Positions 13,259 to 14,596 of a DNA stretch of 14,596 bases are shown in pieces. The notes beneath the pieces are model-generated. The model made no database searches. It saw nothing but the letters and a program-made list of their open reading frames with translations, and had not been told where the DNA came from. Location: contig JAJDXU010000467.1 of the NCBI GenBank assembly GCA_022823105.1, positions 1 to 14,596 of the forward strand. The letters run 5' to 3'. Origin of the DNA: Dehalococcoidia bacterium. Lineage in GTDB: Bacteria > Chloroflexota > Dehalococcoidia > Lucifugimonadales > UBA3495. The first letter of the stretch is position 1. Each line of letters opens with the position of its first letter. Made by a program: the position numbers and the translations under genes.

Positions 13259-13289
13259 TGGGTCGACCTGACCAAGGCGCAAAAATTCA

Positions 13290-13306
13290 ACCCGCCTCTG
13301 GCGGGT
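13290..13306. repeat. Hairpin repeat copy 4, in the MFS leader
   Basis: ACCCGCCTCTGGCGGGT is a 17-bp inverted repeat with 7-bp arms around the CCGCCTCTGGCGG core. It lies just upstream of the likely MFS start, or inside the longest possible version of that frame. Confidence 0.85.
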
Positions 13307-13369
13307 CAACGCATAACGGATGGCAGTGTACCCATTGCTCGGAGTCGGGGCAAACGGTGAGCGTGCCGG

Positions 13370-13759
13370 TCAGACCGGTTGCGCTTCCTCAATGATCACA
13401 TCGCCGTCGTCCCAGGCATTCACTGCAACCCGGCTGCCTTCCAGCAACTCCATGCCCAGAAGCGGCTGGTCTATGGACTGGAAAATCTCTACTTCGTGAA
13501 GCTGACCGTGCCACAATACCCAAGTCTCGTAGTAGTCGAACTCTTCTGCGTTGCCGCTTGCGGTGATGCTGTCCCGGGAACCCGCTCTGGCCAGGCCCAG
13601 GCGCCGGATATCGGACTCCGGGAGGGTGAGCCAGCCGGTGCACCCGGTGTCCACGATAACGTCGTACCGTTGTGGTTCGCCATCAGCGTCCATCACGGAC
13701 ACGGCAATCCATGCCTCCAGACCACCGTCTGGATTCCGCGTCACTGCACCCCTAATCAT
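13370..13759 (-). CDS. Clan AA retropepsin-like aspartyl protease, second copy
   Basis: This 129-aa protein carries D-V-I-V-D-T-G-C-T-G-W-L-T-L near residues 33-46 (Asp37 catalytic) and ends in P-L-L-G-M-E-L-L, the flap-proximal Gly motif of the family. It matches the small bacterial clan AA proteases common in cyanobacteria and Chloroflexota. Its ATG at 13759 overlaps the stop of the preceding gene by 8 bp, so the two are coupled; its own ribosome binding site is poor. It is much more like that family than the protease at 2485 is, and the two share little beyond motifs, so they are not a recent duplication. No signal peptide, so cytoplasmic. Substrate unknown. Confidence 0.87.
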   Translation of the reverse strand: MIRGAVTRNPDGGLEAWIAVSVMDADGEPQRYDVIVDTGCTGWLTLPESDIRRLGLARAGSRDSITASGNAEEFDYYETWVLWHGQLHEVEIFQSIDQPLLGMELLEGSRVAVNAWDDGDVIIEEAQPV

Positions 13760-14030
13760 AGGTTTCAGTACGGTAGGGTCTGGTCACGACGCTGGGATGC
13801 ACCCGGTAAGTCACCGGTACGTCCACCCATTCCTCCCAGGTGAACGCGTCCGGGCGACGCTTTCTCAGCCGTCGCGCCGCAGTTATGTGCCGGTCCGCAA
13901 TCTCGAAGTCGCCGCTTTTGACGTCGATGACCACGATTTTGCCCTTGTGTTCCGGGCCCAGGGTAGGCCGGATTTTTTCGTGATAGATGGCGCGGCCGAT
14001 GGCCGGCGCCTCCGAGTGGTTGAACTCCAT
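13752..14030 (-). CDS. Small protein commonly paired with clan AA proteases
   Basis: A 92-aa protein with H-K-G-K-I-V-V-I-D followed by S-G-D-F-E-I-A-D, then A-A-R-R-L-R-K-R-R-P-D-A and W-x-x-W-V-D-V-P-V-T-Y-R. This pattern (a G-x-I-V-x-I-x-x-x-S-G-D-x-E region and an R-x-P-D-A-x-x-W end) is the one seen in the unnamed gene that usually precedes clan AA aspartic proteases. The ATG at 14030 is preceded by GAAGAG at some distance. The overlap with the protease start supports joint synthesis. It may bind or be cleaved by the protease; the pair has been suspected of being TA-like, which is inference here. Confidence 0.75.
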   Translation of the reverse strand: MEFNHSEAPAIGRAIYHEKIRPTLGPEHKGKIVVIDVKSGDFEIADRHITAARRLRKRRPDAFTWEEWVDVPVTYRVHPSVVTRPYRTETYD

Positions 14031-14091
14031 GACTGATCACTCTTCGCTGCTGCCGATCACGACGTTAGCTGGCCGCCATTCTAGCATGGGC

Positions 14092-14127
14092 CTCTCGCCG
14101 GGATACACGCGGCGGCTTTGGCGAGAG
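14092..14127 (-). other. CTCTCGCC/GGCGAGAG inverted repeat
   Basis: An 8-bp inverted repeat with a 20-nt loop (14092-14099 and 14120-14127) lies just downstream of the MntA-HepT relic and upstream of the protease pair on the minus strand. It may be the terminator of the former module. Confidence 0.3.
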
Positions 14128-14132
14128 TGTCG

Positions 14133-14453
14133 CTAGTCTTCCGCGTCCAGAATCGCTTCCAGTTGGACTATTACCGGAACTCCAGGGGAACACGTCGGGC
14201 TGATTCTCCGACGATTTCTATAAGGCGTGTCAGGCACAGAGAAAACGCGCGGTCGGTGTTTCAGGGCCGCTTTGGAATGCTGCCCGGCCAGTTCCTGGGC
14301 TTCCCGAGCATGAGCGAGCATCTGGCGCACTGACCCCAGGGGGCTATGCGCCCACATAGACGGTCCCGCCTCCCACAGCGCCAGGCGGTTGATGTGATGG
14401 CGCCGGCAGAAGTCGGCAACACGCTTTTTGGGAATGTCAAAGCTGGCGTTCAT
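14133..14453 (-). pseudogene. Decayed MntA-HepT toxin-antitoxin module
   Basis: The frame begins M-N-A-S-F-D-I-P, then F-C-R-R-H-H-I-N-R-L-A-L, the exact entry to an MntA nucleotidyltransferase just before its G-S-x-x-R and D-x-D motifs, which are missing. It then jumps to V-R-Q-M-L-A-H-A-R-E-A, the first helix of a HepT (DUF86) toxin. Shifting by one base restores T-D-R-A-F-S-L-C-L-T-R-L-I-E-I-V-G-E-S-A and R-R-V-P-L-E-F-R, the next HepT helix. The original frame ends V-Q-L-E-A-I-L-D-A-E-D, a typical HepT C-terminus. The HepT core with the R-N-x-x-x-H catalytic motif is absent. So two deletions and a frameshift have collapsed a two-gene module into 107 codons. It is almost surely inactive. 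Confidence 0.8.
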
Positions 14454-14544
14454 AAGTAACTGTTCAGAGTTGGTGAGGTGAATTGGCGGAACTGGGTTTG
14501 CGGATGGGTTGCGGTGGAGGTGGTGGTTATGTCATATATCTGGG
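14454..14544. other. Short gene-free stretch
   Basis: G-rich sequence on the plus strand, with GGTGG-type runs; no gene, tRNA or clear repeat is visible. Confidence 0.4.
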
Positions 14545-14596
14545 ATGGACGGGAAAATTGATCTGAGGACGGCTGACCGGGATGTGCTCATTGGCG
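14545..14596 (+). CDS. Possible start of an IS66-type transposase, cut by the window edge
   Basis: The ATG at 14545 begins M-D-G-K-I-D-L-R-T-A-D-R-D-V-L-I-G, which recalls the first helix of some IS66-family transposases (D-L-x-x-x-x-R-x-x-L-I-x-x-I). The ribosome binding site is weak and only 17 residues are visible, so this is a tentative call. Confidence 0.25.
   Translation, partial: MDGKIDLRTADRDVLIG

Overview
The window reads as a piece of accessory chromosome from a high-GC, free-living or host-associated bacterium. The gene set would fit Chloroflexota (SAR202 or Dehalococcoidia-like): a methanethiol-oxidase/SBP56 protein, tandem dienelactone hydrolases, a HemL-like class III aminotransferase, an MFS carrier, and many small toxin-antitoxin-like and retropepsin-like genes. 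Short GTAGGGGCG-type palindromes are scattered between genes. That assignment is inference from gene content only. I saw no rRNA, tRNA or CRISPR array.

Layout, left to right. (1) 64-1489, minus strand: a nucleotidyltransferase-HEPN fusion protein and a stand-alone GH2-type sugar-binding-like domain protein, with a hairpin between them. (2) 1663-3362, plus strand: a small membrane protein, then a translationally coupled pair (unknown 90-aa protein plus retropepsin-like aspartyl protease), then a doubtful small hydrophobic ORF. (3) 3363-3859: a gene-free, C-rich, repeat-bearing stretch. (4) 3860-6051, plus strand: SBP56 followed by a six-helix membrane protein. (5) 6215-8930, minus strand: two small membrane proteins and two tandem dienelactone hydrolases, probably one operon, then a DUF4258-like/DUF2283-like pair whose first gene carries an in-frame amber codon. 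(6) 8966-9830: an HNH nuclease gene (plus strand) between two perfect 45-bp copies of the aminotransferase 3' end. (7) 9791-13258, minus strand: the class III aminotransferase, fused in frame to a doubled antitoxin-like sequence, then a BrnT-like toxin and an MFS transporter. (8) 13370-14453, minus strand: a second small-protein/aspartyl-protease pair and a decayed MntA-HepT relic. A possible transposase start runs off the right edge.

Metabolic genes alternate with small mobile or selfish-looking modules. The most striking feature is that two unrelated genes (a dienelactone hydrolase and the aminotransferase) have their 3' ends duplicated. In each case the two copies, 725 and 820 bp apart, bracket a small module: a TA-like pair in one and an HNH nuclease in the other. 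This looks like insertion at gene 3' ends that restores the host gene. A 13-bp hairpin repeat (CCGCCTCTGGCGG) occurs four times, once inside a hydrolase gene where it adds residues, and once in the N-terminal lead of the MFS frame. Decay is visible in several modules: a nonsense codon, an internal deletion with frameshift, and tandem duplications of 17 and 18 bp.
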